Source: Myceligenerans pegani (lineage in GTDB: Bacteria > Actinomycetota > Actinomycetes > Actinomycetales > Cellulomonadaceae). Taken from it: a stretch of DNA of 64,000 nucleotides. The position numbers and the translations under genes were made by a program. The stretch is taken from the NCBI RefSeq assembly GCF_014892515.1, contig NZ_JADBGR010000096.1, positions 95,684 through 159,683 of the forward strand, given 5' to 3'. Positions 37,605 to 47,795 of the stretch are shown one piece after another; the first letter of the stretch is position 1, and each line of letters starts with the position of its first letter. The notes below the pieces were generated by a model, which saw only the letters and a program-made list of their open reading frames with translations, made no database searches and was not told the DNA's origin.

Positions 37605-37717
37605 GCGGTCAACGGTATGGCAGCCGAGCGGCGCGGGCAGGCCGAAAGCGCCGACTTTACGCTCTCGTCTCACGATCTGACCGTGTCGGAAACATCACGT
37701 GGAGGGGAAAGCTTGCG

Positions 37718-39544
37718 TCAGCGTGCGCCGACGAACCAGCGCCGCACCTTCGCCACCCGCTCCTCGAGCTGCGCGGCCGTCGCCAGCGGCACCTCGGGGC
37801 CGCCGCACTCGCGGCGCAGGCGGGTGTGGATGACGCCGTGCGGCTCGCCGGACCGCTTGGCCCAGGCGCCCACGAGCTTGGACAGCTCCTTGCGCAGCTC
37901 GCCCGCCCGGCGGTGCTCGTGCTCGGCCCGCTCGGCCGCCTGCTCGCGCTCCGTGAGCCCTTGCGCGGCCTGCGCGGCCCGGGCGCCGCGCGCCTTGGCC
38001 TGGTCCGCCTGCCGCTGCCGCAGCAGCGTGGTGACCTGGTCCGGCTCCAGCAGGCCGGGCAGGCCGAGGAAGTCGAGCTCCTCCGCGGAGCCGACGTCCG
38101 CGCCCGTGCCGAACTCGCCGCCGTCGAACAGGACGCGGTCGAACGACGCCTGGGCGTCCAGCGCCTCGAAGGTGCCCTGCGTGAGCTCGCCGGACGCCTT
38201 CTCCTCGCGGTTCGCCTCGGCGAGCAGGCCGGCCTCGGGGTCGTACTCGATCCCCTGCTCCTCGGCGGTGGTGGGCCGGTCCAGCGCGTGGTCCCGCTCC
38301 ACCTCGAGCCCGCCGGCGAGCTCCAGGAGCGGCGCGACGGACGGCAGGAAGACCGACGCGGTCTCGCCGCGCGTCCGGGCGCGCACGAACCGCCCGACGG
38401 CCTGGGCGAAGAACAGCGGGGTCGACGTCGACGTCGCGTACACGCCGACGGCGAGCCGGGGGACGTCCACGCCCTCGGACACCATGCGCACGGCAACCAT
38501 CCAGCGGTCGTCGGACGCGGTGAACTCCTCGATGCGGCCGGAGGCACCCGCGTCGTCGGACAGCACCACGGTGGGGCGCTGTCCCGAGATCTCCGTCAGG
38601 TGCTTCGCGTACGCGCGCGCGGTGCTCTGGTCGGTGGCGATGACGAGGCCGCCCGCGTCGGGAACGGTGCGGCGCACCTCGGTGAGGCGCTTGTCCGCGG
38701 CGCGCAGCACCGACGGGATCCACTGGCCCTCCGGGTCCAGGGCGGTGCGCCACGCCTGGGCGGTCATGTCCTTGGTCATGGCCTCGCCGAGCCGGGCCGA
38801 GACCTCGTCGCCGGCACGGGTACGCCACCGCATGTCGCCGGAGTAGGTCAGGAACAGCACCGGCCGCACGACGTGGTCGCGCAGCGCGTCACCGTAGCCG
38901 TAGGTGTAGTCGGCCTGGGATCGGCGGATGCCGTCGCGGTCCTCCGCGTAGGTGACGAACGGGATCGGCGACGTGTCGCTGCGGAACGGCGTTCCGGTCA
39001 GCGCCAGGCGGCGCGTGGCCTCCTCGAACGCCTCGCGGACGGCGTCGCCCCAGCTCAGGGCGTCCCCACCGTGGTGCACCTCGTCGAGGACCACCAGGGT
39101 GCGGGCCGCCTCCGTGCGTGCGCGGTGCAGCGCGGGATTGGCCGCGACCTGGGCGTAGGTGAGCGCGACCCCGTCGTAGTGCGCGCCGTGCCGGCCCTGG
39201 GCATTGGTGAAGCTGGGGTCGATCCGGATGCCGACCCGCGCCGCGGCGTCGGCCCACTGGTGCTTGAGGTGCTCCGTCGGCGCGACGACGGTGACCCGGC
39301 GCACCACGCCGGCCTCGAGGAGCTCGGTGGCGACGCGCAGGGCGAAGGTGGTCTTGCCGGCGCCGGGCGTGGCGACGGCCAGGAAGTCGCGGGGTGACCG
39401 TTCGCGGTAGAGCTCCAGCGCCTCGGCCTGCCAGGCACGCAGGTTCGACGCCGTACCCCAGGGGGCACGGCGCGGGAAGGCGGGGCTCAGGTGCGAGGCG
39501 GCCGCAGACGACGGTGTGCGCGGGAGCTGCGGCGTGTTGGTCAC
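37718..39544 (-). CDS. DEAD/DEAH-type superfamily II helicase
   Basis: The product is 608 residues from a GTG that overlaps the DUF3039 stop (GTGA). Motif I is ATPGAGKTTFA, motif II LDEVHHGGD, motif III LTGTPFR; the second RecA domain has RMVSEGVDVPRLAVGVYAT and QAVGRFVRAR. The C-terminal 120 residues are charged and probably helical. It is a conserved actinobacterial helicase paired with DUF3039; the substrate is unknown. Confidence 0.9.
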   Translation of the reverse strand: MTNTPQLPRTPSSAAASHLSPAFPRRAPWGTASNLRAWQAEALELYRERSPRDFLAVATPGAGKTTFALRVATELLEAGVVRRVTVVAPTEHLKHQWADAAARVGIRIDPSFTNAQGRHGAHYDGVALTYAQVAANPALHRARTEAARTLVVLDEVHHGGDALSWGDAVREAFEEATRRLALTGTPFRSDTSPIPFVTYAEDRDGIRRSQADYTYGYGDALRDHVVRPVLFLTYSGDMRWRTRAGDEVSARLGEAMTKDMTAQAWRTALDPEGQWIPSVLRAADKRLTEVRRTVPDAGGLVIATDQSTARAYAKHLTEISGQRPTVVLSDDAGASGRIEEFTASDDRWMVAVRMVSEGVDVPRLAVGVYATSTSTPLFFAQAVGRFVRARTRGETASVFLPSVAPLLELAGGLEVERDHALDRPTTAEEQGIEYDPEAGLLAEANREEKASGELTQGTFEALDAQASFDRVLFDGGEFGTGADVGSAEELDFLGLPGLLEPDQVTTLLRQRQADQAKARGARAAQAAQGLTEREQAAERAEHEHRRAGELRKELSKLVGAWAKRSGEPHGVIHTRLRRECGGPEVPLATAAQLEERVAKVRRWFVGAR

Positions 39545-39903
39545 CTGCCGGGACCGCCCCCGGCCGGACCGTCGCCACCCTTGCCGGAACCGCCCTTGCC
39601 CGAACCACCCTTGCCGGAACCGCCGCCGTCCTGCGGGTCGCGCAGGCCCTCGTAGATCTCCTTGCACACCGGGCACACCGGGAACTTGCTCGGGTCCCGG
39701 CCCGGGACCCAGACCTTGCCGCACAACGCGATCACCGGCCGGCCGGACAGGGCCGACCCCATGATCTTGTCCTTGCGCACGTAGTGGGCGAAGCGCTCGT
39801 GGTCCCCCGGCTGCGCCTCCTCACGGGTCTCCTCGCGCTCGAGGACGCTCGTGGAACCGCTGGTGCGGGGATCGTCGGGCGGGCTGTCGAGGGGATCGCT
39901 CAT
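39541..39903 (-). CDS. DUF3039 family protein with Gly-Lys repeat tail
   Basis: The product is 120 residues. The core HYVRKDKIMGSALSGRPVIA, LCGKVWVPGRDP and FPVCPVCKEIYEGL is the DUF3039 signature with a CxxC-containing metal site. The last 25 residues are a low-complexity tail of GGSGKGGSGKGG type. It is translationally coupled to the helicase, so the two probably work together. Confidence 0.9.
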   Translation of the reverse strand: MSDPLDSPPDDPRTSGSTSVLEREETREEAQPGDHERFAHYVRKDKIMGSALSGRPVIALCGKVWVPGRDPSKFPVCPVCKEIYEGLRDPQDGGGSGKGGSGKGGSGKGGDGPAGGGPGR

Positions 39904-40020
39904 GATCCGGAATTCTACTGCGCGACACCGACAAGGACACGGAGGAGACGTCTCCGTGGCCGGCGCGCGGCGCCGCCCATTTCCCTTTACCTCGTATAGC
40001 TCACCTGGTAGACAGAGGCC

Positions 40021-41496
40021 GTGACCGCACGCGACGAGAGGAACACCCTGCACGAGAGCACCAGCCACACCGCCGCCTCCACGCCCGGCTCTTCGACGCC
40101 GGGCTCTTCGACGCCGGGCTCTTCGACGCCGGGCTCTTCGACGCCGGGCTCTTCGACGCCGGGCTCTTCGACGCCGGGCCCTTCCACGACCGACGCCCCC
40201 GCCGCCGACGCCCCCGTCTGGCCGGACCTCGGCCAGCACGACGCCGCGGCCCGTGCCGCCGTCGCCGGGATCGCCGCCCTGCTCGGGCAGCCCGTTCCCG
40301 AGCGCACGACGGAGCCCCGCGACGCCTCCGAATGGCTCGCCCGCACCTGGGGCGTGCCCGAGGCCTCGCTCGAGACCGTCTCCCGTCCCGTCTCCCCGGT
40401 CCTGCACCTCCTGTACGGCTTCGTGCTCGGGCGGTGGATCGCGGAGCACGCCGACGTCGTCACCCAGCGCGGCCCCGACCGCCGTGCCCCGCAGCTGTCC
40501 CGGCTCGATCTCGGGTCGGGCGTCGCCGTCACGGTTCCGACGGCCGCGACCGTGCTCTTCCCCGCGGGCACCCGCGACGAGCACCCGGTCGCGATCGAGA
40601 CCGGCTACCAGTTCGGCGACCCGTTCCTCACGGCCCGCGCGCTGCCCGGCCGGCGCGACGTCGCGGAGCGCGCCCTCGACGCCCTGAGCGACGACCTCGC
40701 CGCCGACCACCCGTACCGGGGCCGCACCCTCCAGGCGAACGGCACGGGCCGGCTCACGATCCGGCCCGTCACGCCGACGCCCCAGGAGCGCTCCGACCTG
40801 ATCCTGCCGGACGAGATCTGGCACGAGATCGGGCTGTTCTGCGCCGGGGTGACCACACGCCGCGACACGCTCCGCGCGCTCGGCCACTCGACGTCCCGCG
40901 GCCTGCTGCTGGCCGGGCCGCCGGGAGTCGGCAAGACGAAGCTGGCGCGGGTGCTGGCCACGGAGCTCGTCGGCACCGTCACCGTCGTGCTGGTCACCGC
41001 CGACGTGCTGCGCACGTGGATGACCGAGCTCTACGAGGAGGTCCGCACGCTCGGGCCGTGCCTCGTGGTCCTGGAGGAGATCGACTCGGTGGGCGGCAAG
41101 GAGAGCCGCGGCACCACCAGCTTCGGCGAGTTCCTCGACGCCCTCGACGGCGCCCGCGCCACCGACGACGTCCTCACCGTGGCCACGACGAACGACCCGG
41201 GCGCGCTCGACCCGGCGGTCAAGCGCCCGGGCAGGTTCGACACCATCCTGGAAGTCCCGCCGCCGGACGCCGCGGGCCGCGAGGCGATCCTCCGGCTGTA
41301 CCTGCCCCCGGGCACCGGCGTCGACGCCGGCCTGGTCGCCTCGTTCCTCGACGGCGCGACGGGTGCAGACCTCCGCGAGGTCGCCCGCCGCGGGCTGCTG
41401 GAGCACGGCGCCGACGGCCTGACGACGGATCGCGTGCTGGACATCGCGACGTCGGGCCGCTGGAAACCGGCCACGGTCGTGGGAAACTATCTTTGA
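40021..41496 (+). CDS. AAA+ ATPase (FtsH/CDC48-like core) with repetitive N-terminal tail
   Basis: The product is 491 residues, GTG start. Residues about 20-60 are a TPGSS repeat tail. A 200-residue domain of unknown type follows, then one AAA module: Walker A GPPGVGKTK, Walker B LVVLEEIDS, sensor TVATTNDPGALD and arginine finger region KRPGRFD. There is no protease domain or membrane helix, so it is not FtsH itself. It is divergent from DUF3039. The function is unknown; unfoldase or remodelling activity is likely. Confidence 0.83.
   Translation: MTARDERNTLHESTSHTAASTPGSSTPGSSTPGSSTPGSSTPGSSTPGSSTPGPSTTDAPAADAPVWPDLGQHDAAARAAVAGIAALLGQPVPERTTEPRDASEWLARTWGVPEASLETVSRPVSPVLHLLYGFVLGRWIAEHADVVTQRGPDRRAPQLSRLDLGSGVAVTVPTAATVLFPAGTRDEHPVAIETGYQFGDPFLTARALPGRRDVAERALDALSDDLAADHPYRGRTLQANGTGRLTIRPVTPTPQERSDLILPDEIWHEIGLFCAGVTTRRDTLRALGHSTSRGLLLAGPPGVGKTKLARVLATELVGTVTVVLVTADVLRTWMTELYEEVRTLGPCLVVLEEIDSVGGKESRGTTSFGEFLDALDGARATDDVLTVATTNDPGALDPAVKRPGRFDTILEVPPPDAAGREAILRLYLPPGTGVDAGLVASFLDGATGADLREVARRGLLEHGADGLTTDRVLDIATSGRWKPATVVGNYL
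40086..40175 (+). repeat. Six tandem copies of a 15-bp unit inside the AAA+ gene
   Basis: The unit GGGCTCTTCGACGCC repeats six times without change except the first base, then decays (GGGCCCTTCC). It encodes TPGSS repeats. The near-perfect identity suggests recent expansion and a length-variable tail. Confidence 0.95.
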
Positions 41497-41588
41497 TATT
41501 CACCCGGCCGGCCAGGCGCAGGTGAATGCCTATGAATCCAGTGGTCGGAGATGTGATTCCGACCCCCTGAGATCGCTAAGGTAGGGGG

Positions 41589-41945
41589 GTGACTTCCTCC
41601 GCTGCGCAGATGCCCCTGTCCGCGCCCGCGGCAACAGTCTCAGCCGGGACGGCCACCCAGCAGGAGACCGAGCAGGACGCGGCCCGTGAGCCCGCCGATC
41701 CGTGGGTGACGATCGTGTGGAACGATCCCGTCAACCTCATGTCGTACGTGACGTACGTCTTCGAGAGCTATTTCGGCTATCCCCAGGCGAAGGCACACAC
41801 GCTGATGATGCGGGTGCACAACGACGGCAAGGCGGTCGTGTCCAGCGGTGGACGCGAACGCATGGAGGTGGACGTGCAGGCCATGCACGGATTCGGATTG
41901 TGGGCGACGCTGCAGGAGTCCGGCGGCGCGCAGGGAGCGGCATGA
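41589..41945 (+). CDS. clpS: ATP-dependent Clp protease adaptor ClpS
   Basis: The product is 118 residues, GTG start. The core [40 protein letters not shown] and [17 protein letters not shown] is canonical for the N-degron adaptor that feeds substrates to ClpAP/ClpCP. It overlaps DUF2017 by four bases. Confidence 0.95.
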   Translation: MTSSAAQMPLSAPAATVSAGTATQQETEQDAAREPADPWVTIVWNDPVNLMSYVTYVFESYFGYPQAKAHTLMMRVHNDGKAVVSSGGRERMEVDVQAMHGFGLWATLQESGGAQGAA

Positions 41946-42739
41946 CGCCGTTCCGCGCCATGCGACGTGGTTACGAGTCGCGGATGGATCCTGTCGAGCG
42001 CGCCGTGCTCGCCCGGGTGGCGCGCGACGTCGCCGCGATGGTCCGCGACGAGACGGGCCTGCCCGCCGCCGCGCCCGAACCCGATCCGAACGACGTGCCC
42101 ACGCCCCACACGGGCAGCACGACGCGTGTGTGGAACAAGGGACTGCTCGCCCCGGACGAGATCACGGACGGCGACCTCGCGAAGCTGACGGGGATCTCGT
42201 CGGTCGGGCCCACGCCCCAGGATCCAGCGGTCCGGCGCCTCCTGCCCGACGCGAGCAAGGACGACGACGCCGTCGCGGGGGAGTTCCGCCGCCTGACGCA
42301 GAACGACCTGGCCCGGGAGAAGGCCGAGCGCCTGGAGGCGTTCGCGGACCTCCTGGAGCCGCCGGCGTCCGAGGACGATCCCGAGCCGGAGAAGGCGCCG
42401 TGGCAGACGCTCGGGCGCCACGGGGCGCCCCCGCCCGTGCGCGTGTCGCGCGAGTCCGCCGACGCCGTCGCGGGAGCGCTCACGGACATGCGCCTGGTCA
42501 TCGCCCAGCGCCTCGGCCTGGAGTCGGACGACGACGTCAACGCGCTGACCGACCAGGTGATGTGGGACCAGCAGATGGGCCGGGAGATCCCGGTCGCCGC
42601 CGACGGGCGCGCCGCGCGGCGGTTCTGGTCCGGGGTGTTCGTCGCGGCGGGCTTCGCGCTGGAGACCCTGATGGAGGTCATGATCGCGGATCTGCGCGGC
42701 CGGCCCCGCCCTCCGGAGAGCCGCTCCGAGGACAACTGA
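41942..42739 (+). CDS. DUF2017 family protein
   Basis: The product is 265 residues, ATG overlapping the clpS stop. It begins [20 protein letters not shown] and has the C-terminal [19 protein letters not shown] and [15 protein letters not shown] conserved in the family. DUF2017 follows clpS throughout actinobacteria; the function is unknown. Confidence 0.88.
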   Translation: MTPFRAMRRGYESRMDPVERAVLARVARDVAAMVRDETGLPAAAPEPDPNDVPTPHTGSTTRVWNKGLLAPDEITDGDLAKLTGISSVGPTPQDPAVRRLLPDASKDDDAVAGEFRRLTQNDLAREKAERLEAFADLLEPPASEDDPEPEKAPWQTLGRHGAPPPVRVSRESADAVAGALTDMRLVIAQRLGLESDDDVNALTDQVMWDQQMGREIPVAADGRAARRFWSGVFVAAGFALETLMEVMIADLRGRPRPPESRSEDN

Positions 42740-42852
42740 AGGGTGGCGTGCACCCGCGCGGCCTTCCGGCGTCGCCGAACGTGGCAGGCATCACCCACGA
42801 CGCGTGGCCCGGGTAACGGATCGGACACATTCGCGCGATTAGCATCGCACCC

Positions 42853-43656
42853 GTGAACGACGCGCCCATCGGCATCTTCGACTCCGGCCTCGGCGGCCTC
42901 ACCGTCGCGCGCGCCATCCTGGACCAGCTACCCAACGAGCAGGTCCGGTACCTCGGCGACAACGCGAACACCCCGTACGGCCCCAAGCCCCTCGGCGCGA
43001 TCCGTGCCATGGCGCTCGACGTCATGGACCGGCTCGTGTCCGACGGCGTGAAGATGCTGGTCATCGCGTGCAACACGGCGTCGTCGGTCGCGCTGCGCGA
43101 TGCCCGCGAGCGGTACACGCTGCGCCACGGCATCCCCGTGGTCGAGGTCATCCTCCCCGCGGCGCGCGCGGCGGTGCGCACCAGCCGCACCGGCCGCATC
43201 GGCGTCATCGGCACCCGGGCGACCATCGAGTCCCTGGCCTACGACGACGCGTTCCACGTCACCCCCGGGCTGGAGATCGTCACCCAGGCGTGCCCGGAGT
43301 TCGTGCGCCTGGTCGAGGAGGGGCAGACCTCGGGCGAGGACGTCCTGAAGTACGCCCACGAGTACCTGGATCCCATGAAGGAGGCCGGCGTCGACACCCT
43401 GGTGCTGGGCTGCACGCACTACCCCCTGCTCACCGGGCCGATCAGCTACGTGATGGGCGAGGGCGTCACGCTCGTCTCCAGCGCGGACGAGACCGCCAAG
43501 GACGTGTACCGCAAGCTCGTGGCGCACGACCTGGAGCGGAGCCCCGAGGCGGGCCCGCCCGTGCACGCGTTCCTCACCACCGGTGCGCCGGACGACGTCC
43601 AGCCGCTCGCGCACCGCTTCCTCGGACCCGAGGTCTCCCGCATGGAGGCCGTCTGA
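42853..43656 (+). CDS. murI: Glutamate racemase
   Basis: The product is 267 residues, GTG start. [29 protein letters not shown] with the first catalytic Cys, and [10 protein letters not shown] with the second. It makes D-glutamate for peptidoglycan. Its stop overlaps the MBL gene start (TGATG). Confidence 0.96.
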   Translation: MNDAPIGIFDSGLGGLTVARAILDQLPNEQVRYLGDNANTPYGPKPLGAIRAMALDVMDRLVSDGVKMLVIACNTASSVALRDARERYTLRHGIPVVEVILPAARAAVRTSRTGRIGVIGTRATIESLAYDDAFHVTPGLEIVTQACPEFVRLVEEGQTSGEDVLKYAHEYLDPMKEAGVDTLVLGCTHYPLLTGPISYVMGEGVTLVSSADETAKDVYRKLVAHDLERSPEAGPPVHAFLTTGAPDDVQPLAHRFLGPEVSRMEAV

Positions 43657-44486
43657 TGCGCCTGATCACTCTCGGGGTCTCGGGTTCCGGGCCGGGGCCG
43701 GGCTCGCCGGCGTCGTCGTACCTCGTGCAGGTCTCCGCGGCGGAGGCCGCCGCGGCCGGGTACGAGGCACGGGACTGGACCGTCGTCATGGACCTCGGCA
43801 ACGGTGCCTTCGGCGCGCTGCAGCGCGCCGTCGACCCGTTCGACGTCGACGCCGTGGCCATCTCCCACCTGCACCCCGACCACTGCGCCGACCTCTCGGG
43901 CCTGTACGTCTACCTGCGGTACCACCCGGAGCACGGGTCGGCCCGCACCGGCAAGGGAAAGCACCTGCCGGTGTGGTCCCCGTCGACAACGGCGGTGCAG
44001 GCCGCGCGGTCCTACGGGCTGAGCGACGGCGAGACGATGGACGCGGACTACGACTTCCGGTCCTGGCGGGAGGGCGTGCCCGTGCAGGTCGGGCCGCTGA
44101 CCCTGGAGCCGTACCGGGTGTTCCACCCGGACGAGGCGTGGGGCGTCCGGGTGACCGGGCCGAGCACGCTGCGGCCGGACGAGCGCGCGGTGATCGCGTA
44201 CACCGGCGACACCGACTACTGCCAGGGCGTGGTGGCGCTGTCCCGCGACGTCGACCTCCTGCTCAGCGAGGCGGCGTTCGTCGAGGGGCGGGACGACCAC
44301 GTCGAGCCGGGCATCCATCTGACGGGCAGGCGGGCCGGGCGGATCGCCCACGAGTCGGGGGCCAGGAGGCTCCTGCTGACGCACCTGCCGGTGTGGAACG
44401 AGCCCGCCATCACCCTCGCGGAGGCACGCGACGAGTACGACGGCGACGTCAGGCTGGCTCAGCCGGGAGCGACGTACACAGTGTGA
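43656..44486 (+). CDS. Metallo-beta-lactamase fold hydrolase (RNase Z/phosphodiesterase-like)
   Basis: The product is 276 residues. The metal site SHLHPDHCADLSG is intact, with a further Asp in AYTGDTDYC and His in LLLTHLPVW. It is coupled to murI, a conserved actinobacterial arrangement (mycobacterial Rv1339-like). Members of that group act as cyclic nucleotide phosphodiesterases, but this is inferred here. Confidence 0.88.
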   Translation: MRLITLGVSGSGPGPGSPASSYLVQVSAAEAAAAGYEARDWTVVMDLGNGAFGALQRAVDPFDVDAVAISHLHPDHCADLSGLYVYLRYHPEHGSARTGKGKHLPVWSPSTTAVQAARSYGLSDGETMDADYDFRSWREGVPVQVGPLTLEPYRVFHPDEAWGVRVTGPSTLRPDERAVIAYTGDTDYCQGVVALSRDVDLLLSEAAFVEGRDDHVEPGIHLTGRRAGRIAHESGARRLLLTHLPVWNEPAITLAEARDEYDGDVRLAQPGATYTV

Positions 44487-44595
44487 TGACGACGACCATG
44501 AGCCTGGCGGCACGCCGTCCCGCGCGACGCGGCAGAACCTCGTGCTCGTGCGGCGAAGCTCGTGGTCGATGCGTCGAGCCGCGTAGGCTTCTGGC

Positions 44596-45357
44596 GTGAC
44601 TATCAGTACCTCCGACATCACGCGTGCCGACGGGCGCGCCACCGACCAGCTCCGCCCCGTGAGGATCACCCGCGGCTGGCTCGACCACGCCGAGGGCTCC
44701 GTGCTCGTCGAGTTCGGCCGCACGCGGGTGCTGTGCGCGGCGTCGTTCGAGGAGGGCGTGCCGCGCTGGCGCAAGGGCTCCGGTGAGGGCTGGGTGACGG
44801 CCGAGTACGCGATGCTGCCGCGGTCCACGAACACACGCGGGAGCCGCGAGTCCGTCAAGGGCAGGATCGGCGGCCGGACGCACGAGATCTCGCGGCTGGT
44901 GGGGCGGTCCCTGCGGGCCGTGGTCGACATGTCCGCGCTCGGCGAGAACTCGATCGTGCTGGACTGCGACGTGCTCCAGGCCGACGGCGGCACCCGCACC
45001 GCCGCGATCACCGGCGCCTACGTGGCCCTGGCCGACGCCGTCGCCTGGGGGCAGCGGCACGGCCACATCACCTCGCGCGGCAAGCCCGTGCTGACCGACT
45101 CCGTGGCCGCCGTGTCCGTGGGCATCATCGACGGCACGCCCATGCTCGACCTCCCGTACGAGGAGGACGTGCGCGCGGAGACCGACATGAACGTCGTGGT
45201 CACCGGCGGTGGCAAGTTCATCGAGGTGCAGGGCACGGCCGAGCACGCGCCGTTCGACCGGTCCGAGCTCGACGCCCTGCTGGATCTGGCCGTGGCGGGC
45301 ACCGCCGAGCTGACGCGGCTCCAGGAGGAGGCGCTCGCCCGGGAGCTGGGCGGATGA
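44596..45357 (+). CDS. rph: Ribonuclease PH
   Basis: The product is 253 residues, GTG start. [48 protein letters not shown] and [20 protein letters not shown] are canonical. It is a phosphorolytic 3' exonuclease that trims tRNA precursors. It overlaps DUF3054 by four bases. Confidence 0.96.
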   Translation: MTISTSDITRADGRATDQLRPVRITRGWLDHAEGSVLVEFGRTRVLCAASFEEGVPRWRKGSGEGWVTAEYAMLPRSTNTRGSRESVKGRIGGRTHEISRLVGRSLRAVVDMSALGENSIVLDCDVLQADGGTRTAAITGAYVALADAVAWGQRHGHITSRGKPVLTDSVAAVSVGIIDGTPMLDLPYEEDVRAETDMNVVVTGGGKFIEVQGTAEHAPFDRSELDALLDLAVAGTAELTRLQEEALARELGG

Positions 45358-45761
45358 CGACGGCCGACGACGCGGGGCGGCCCGGCGCGGGCCGGATCCC
45401 CGTCGCCCCGGGGATCGTCGCCGATGCCGTCGCCGTCCTCGTGTTCGCCATCGCGGGGATGAGAGCGCACGACACGCTCGTGCTCGAGCTCGGGCGGGTC
45501 GTCTGGCCGTTCGCCGTGGGAGCGGCCGTCGGCTGGGCCTGGACACGTGCCTGGCACGATCCGGCCCGGATCTGGCCGGTCGGGGTCGGGGTCTGGTTCA
45601 CCACGGTGGTGGGCGGGATGATCCTGCGGGTCGCCACGGGCGGCTCGTCCGAGATCTCGTTCCTGCTCGTGACGGCGGCGTTCCTGGGCGTCACGATGCT
45701 GGGCTGGCGCGGGATGGTGACGGTGCTCAGGCGCGGTGCGCGGAAACAGGAGGCGAAGTGA
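45354..45761 (+). CDS. DUF3054 membrane protein
   Basis: The product is 135 residues with four predicted helices ([49 protein letters not shown]). The [11 protein letters not shown] motif is typical of DUF3054. It sits between rph and rdgB with four-base overlaps on both sides. Confidence 0.85.
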   Translation: MTTADDAGRPGAGRIPVAPGIVADAVAVLVFAIAGMRAHDTLVLELGRVVWPFAVGAAVGWAWTRAWHDPARIWPVGVGVWFTTVVGGMILRVATGGSSEISFLLVTAAFLGVTMLGWRGMVTVLRRGARKQEAK

Positions 45762-46462
45762 CGGACCGGACGGAGACCCAGGGCGGCGCGCCCGCGAACC
45801 CGGCGGTTCGCGTCCCGGACGAGGCGCGCCTGGTCATCGCCACCCACAACCGTAAGAAGCTCGTGGAACTGCGCGCGATCCTCGGCGCCTCCGGCGTGGA
45901 CCTGCCTGACGGCGCCCTTGTCACGTCCGGCGGGATCGGCGCGCCCGAGCCGGTCGAGGACGGCGTGACGTTCGCGGCGAACGCCCTCATCAAGGCGCGT
46001 GCGGTGTGCGCGGCGACCGGCCTGCCCGCCGTCGCCGACGACTCGGGACTCGCCGTGGACGTGCTCGGCGGGTCGCCCGGCATCTTCTCCGCCCGCTGGG
46101 CGGGCCGGCACGGCGACGACCAGGCCAACCTGGACCTGCTCCTCGCCCAGCTCGCCGACGTCCGCCCCGAGCACCGCGGCGCCGGGTTCGTCTGCGCGGC
46201 GGCCCTCGTCACGCCGGGCGGCACCGAGGAGGTCCGCACGGGCGAGATGCGCGGCGTCCTGACGCTGGCTCCCCGCGGCACCAACGGCTTCGGCTACGAC
46301 CCGATCCTGGTCCCCGCGGAACAGCCCGCGGCGGACGACGGCACCCCGGGCACCCGGACCGCGGCCGAGCTGACCCCGGAGGAGAAGAACGCCATCAGCC
46401 ACCGCGGCAAGGCGTTCCGCGCCCTGGCCCCGCTGGTCGTGCGGGCGCTGAGCACGAGCTGA
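45758..46462 (+). CDS. rdgB: Non-canonical purine NTP pyrophosphatase (RdgB/HAM1)
   Basis: The product is 234 residues from a GTG. LVIATHNRKKLVELRAIL, GVTFAANALIKA, ADDSGLAVDVLGG, GIFSARWAG and NGFGYDPILVP are the family motifs. It removes ITP, XTP and dITP. The N-terminal 24 residues are an extra polar stretch. Confidence 0.95.
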   Translation: MTDRTETQGGAPANPAVRVPDEARLVIATHNRKKLVELRAILGASGVDLPDGALVTSGGIGAPEPVEDGVTFAANALIKARAVCAATGLPAVADDSGLAVDVLGGSPGIFSARWAGRHGDDQANLDLLLAQLADVRPEHRGAGFVCAAALVTPGGTEEVRTGEMRGVLTLAPRGTNGFGYDPILVPAEQPAADDGTPGTRTAAELTPEEKNAISHRGKAFRALAPLVVRALSTS

Positions 46463-46541
46463 GGTTCGCACGAGCTGACGCTCAGGAGAGGGCAGTACCG
46501 CCGGCGGCACGCCTCCTGCCTCGGGGGAGGCCGGCGTGGGT

Positions 46542-47762
46542 CTACGAGAGGGCGGACGGAATCTTGTAGCCCGCGAAGGCCGCCGCCACCTGGAGCTCGT
46601 CCAGGCCGTAGCGCTCCAGGGTGTACTTGTGGCCCTTGTGGTGGGGCCGGTCCTGCGCCGTCGCGAGATTGGCGTCGTCGGCCTCGGTCCACGTCATGCC
46701 GAGGTGGTCGAACACGCCGCGCATCACCTTGACCGGCTCCTCGACCAGGTCGTTGTACGAGACGTCCACCAGCACGCCCTCGTCGAGCTGCTCGCGTTGC
46801 GCGAGGGCGCGGTCCACGCCCTCCGACAGCATCGTCAGCCACTCGGCGCCGATCGCCTCGAGGTCGACCGCGCCGGGCTTGTAGTGCATGTTCCGCATCG
46901 ACTCGGACATGGAGCAGCCCGACGCCAGCGCCTTTCCGGGCGCCCGGTGCGTCCACACGACCTGCGCGTCCGGGAACGCGCGCAGGATCTCGGGCATCCG
47001 CCACAGGTTCCCGGGGTGCTTCAGGACCCACCGGGGCGGCTCCTGCCCGAACGACATCACCTGCAGCGCCTCGCGCAGCAGGAGGTAGTCGTCGGTGAGG
47101 TCCGCCCCGGCCAGGTACCGGCGGTACTCGGGCACGGCGGACGCCGTGGTGTGCAGCTCGGAGTGGTCGCGCAGGAAGAAGTCCTCCTCCTCGCTGGTCG
47201 CGATCAACGGGTGGATCTGCGACCAGTCCGGGCTGAGCCGGTCGACGAACGAGATCCGCTTGGCGGTGCGCTCGGCGATCCGGGCGCGTTCCGCCGGGTC
47301 CTCGACCGGCAGGCCGAGGTTGAGCATCTCCCACAGCAGCGGACCGCGATTACCCGGCGAACGGGCGATCAGGTTGTACGTGAACGTGGTCCCCGTGCGC
47401 GGCAGACCGGTCACGAACACCGGTGCCACGACCGGCTGCTCCCTCACCTCGGGATGCCGCGCCTGGACGTCCCGGATGATCACGCGGTTCCGGAGCCGGT
47501 TCCGGATCGCCTCCTGCACGGTCGCCCAGCCGAAGGGACTCAGGCCGGGATTCGCCGCGTGTGCCCGCAGGAGCAGCCGCAGCGGTTCGACGGCGGCGAG
47601 GTCCTCCGCGCCGAGCGGCCGGTACCCGCGCTCCGCCTGCGCCACCAGCTTGTCGAAGGCGGCGCCGGGGTCCTTGCGGCTGCGCGCCCCCGGCAGGGTG
47701 AGCAGGTTGAGCATCCTGAGCATGGGGGGAATGGCCTGGGACATGAAGGTCATACTGCCCAT
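46542..47762 (-). CDS. Sulfotransferase family protein
   Basis: The product is 406 residues. The PAPS 5'-phosphosulfate loop is PVFVTGLPRTGTTFTYNL; the 3'-phosphate site is near WVLKHPGNLWRMPEI and VVWTHRAPGKALAS. This is the sulfotransferase type often found in actinobacteria with lipid or small-molecule acceptors. The acceptor is unknown. An N-terminal hydrophobic patch (IPPMLRMLNLLTL) could touch the membrane. Confidence 0.85.
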   Translation of the reverse strand: MGSMTFMSQAIPPMLRMLNLLTLPGARSRKDPGAAFDKLVAQAERGYRPLGAEDLAAVEPLRLLLRAHAANPGLSPFGWATVQEAIRNRLRNRVIIRDVQARHPEVREQPVVAPVFVTGLPRTGTTFTYNLIARSPGNRGPLLWEMLNLGLPVEDPAERARIAERTAKRISFVDRLSPDWSQIHPLIATSEEEDFFLRDHSELHTTASAVPEYRRYLAGADLTDDYLLLREALQVMSFGQEPPRWVLKHPGNLWRMPEILRAFPDAQVVWTHRAPGKALASGCSMSESMRNMHYKPGAVDLEAIGAEWLTMLSEGVDRALAQREQLDEGVLVDVSYNDLVEEPVKVMRGVFDHLGMTWTEADDANLATAQDRPHHKGHKYTLERYGLDELQVAAAFAGYKIPSALS

Positions 47763-47795
47763 TTGTGCAGGTCAATACAAGGGGGATGAAACTTC

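Noticed and set aside
39985..40020. A tRNA-like phrase (TAGCTCACCTGGTAGA) before the AAA+ gene
   Set aside because: It resembles a D-arm, but no acceptor stem, anticodon arm or T-arm can be built around it.
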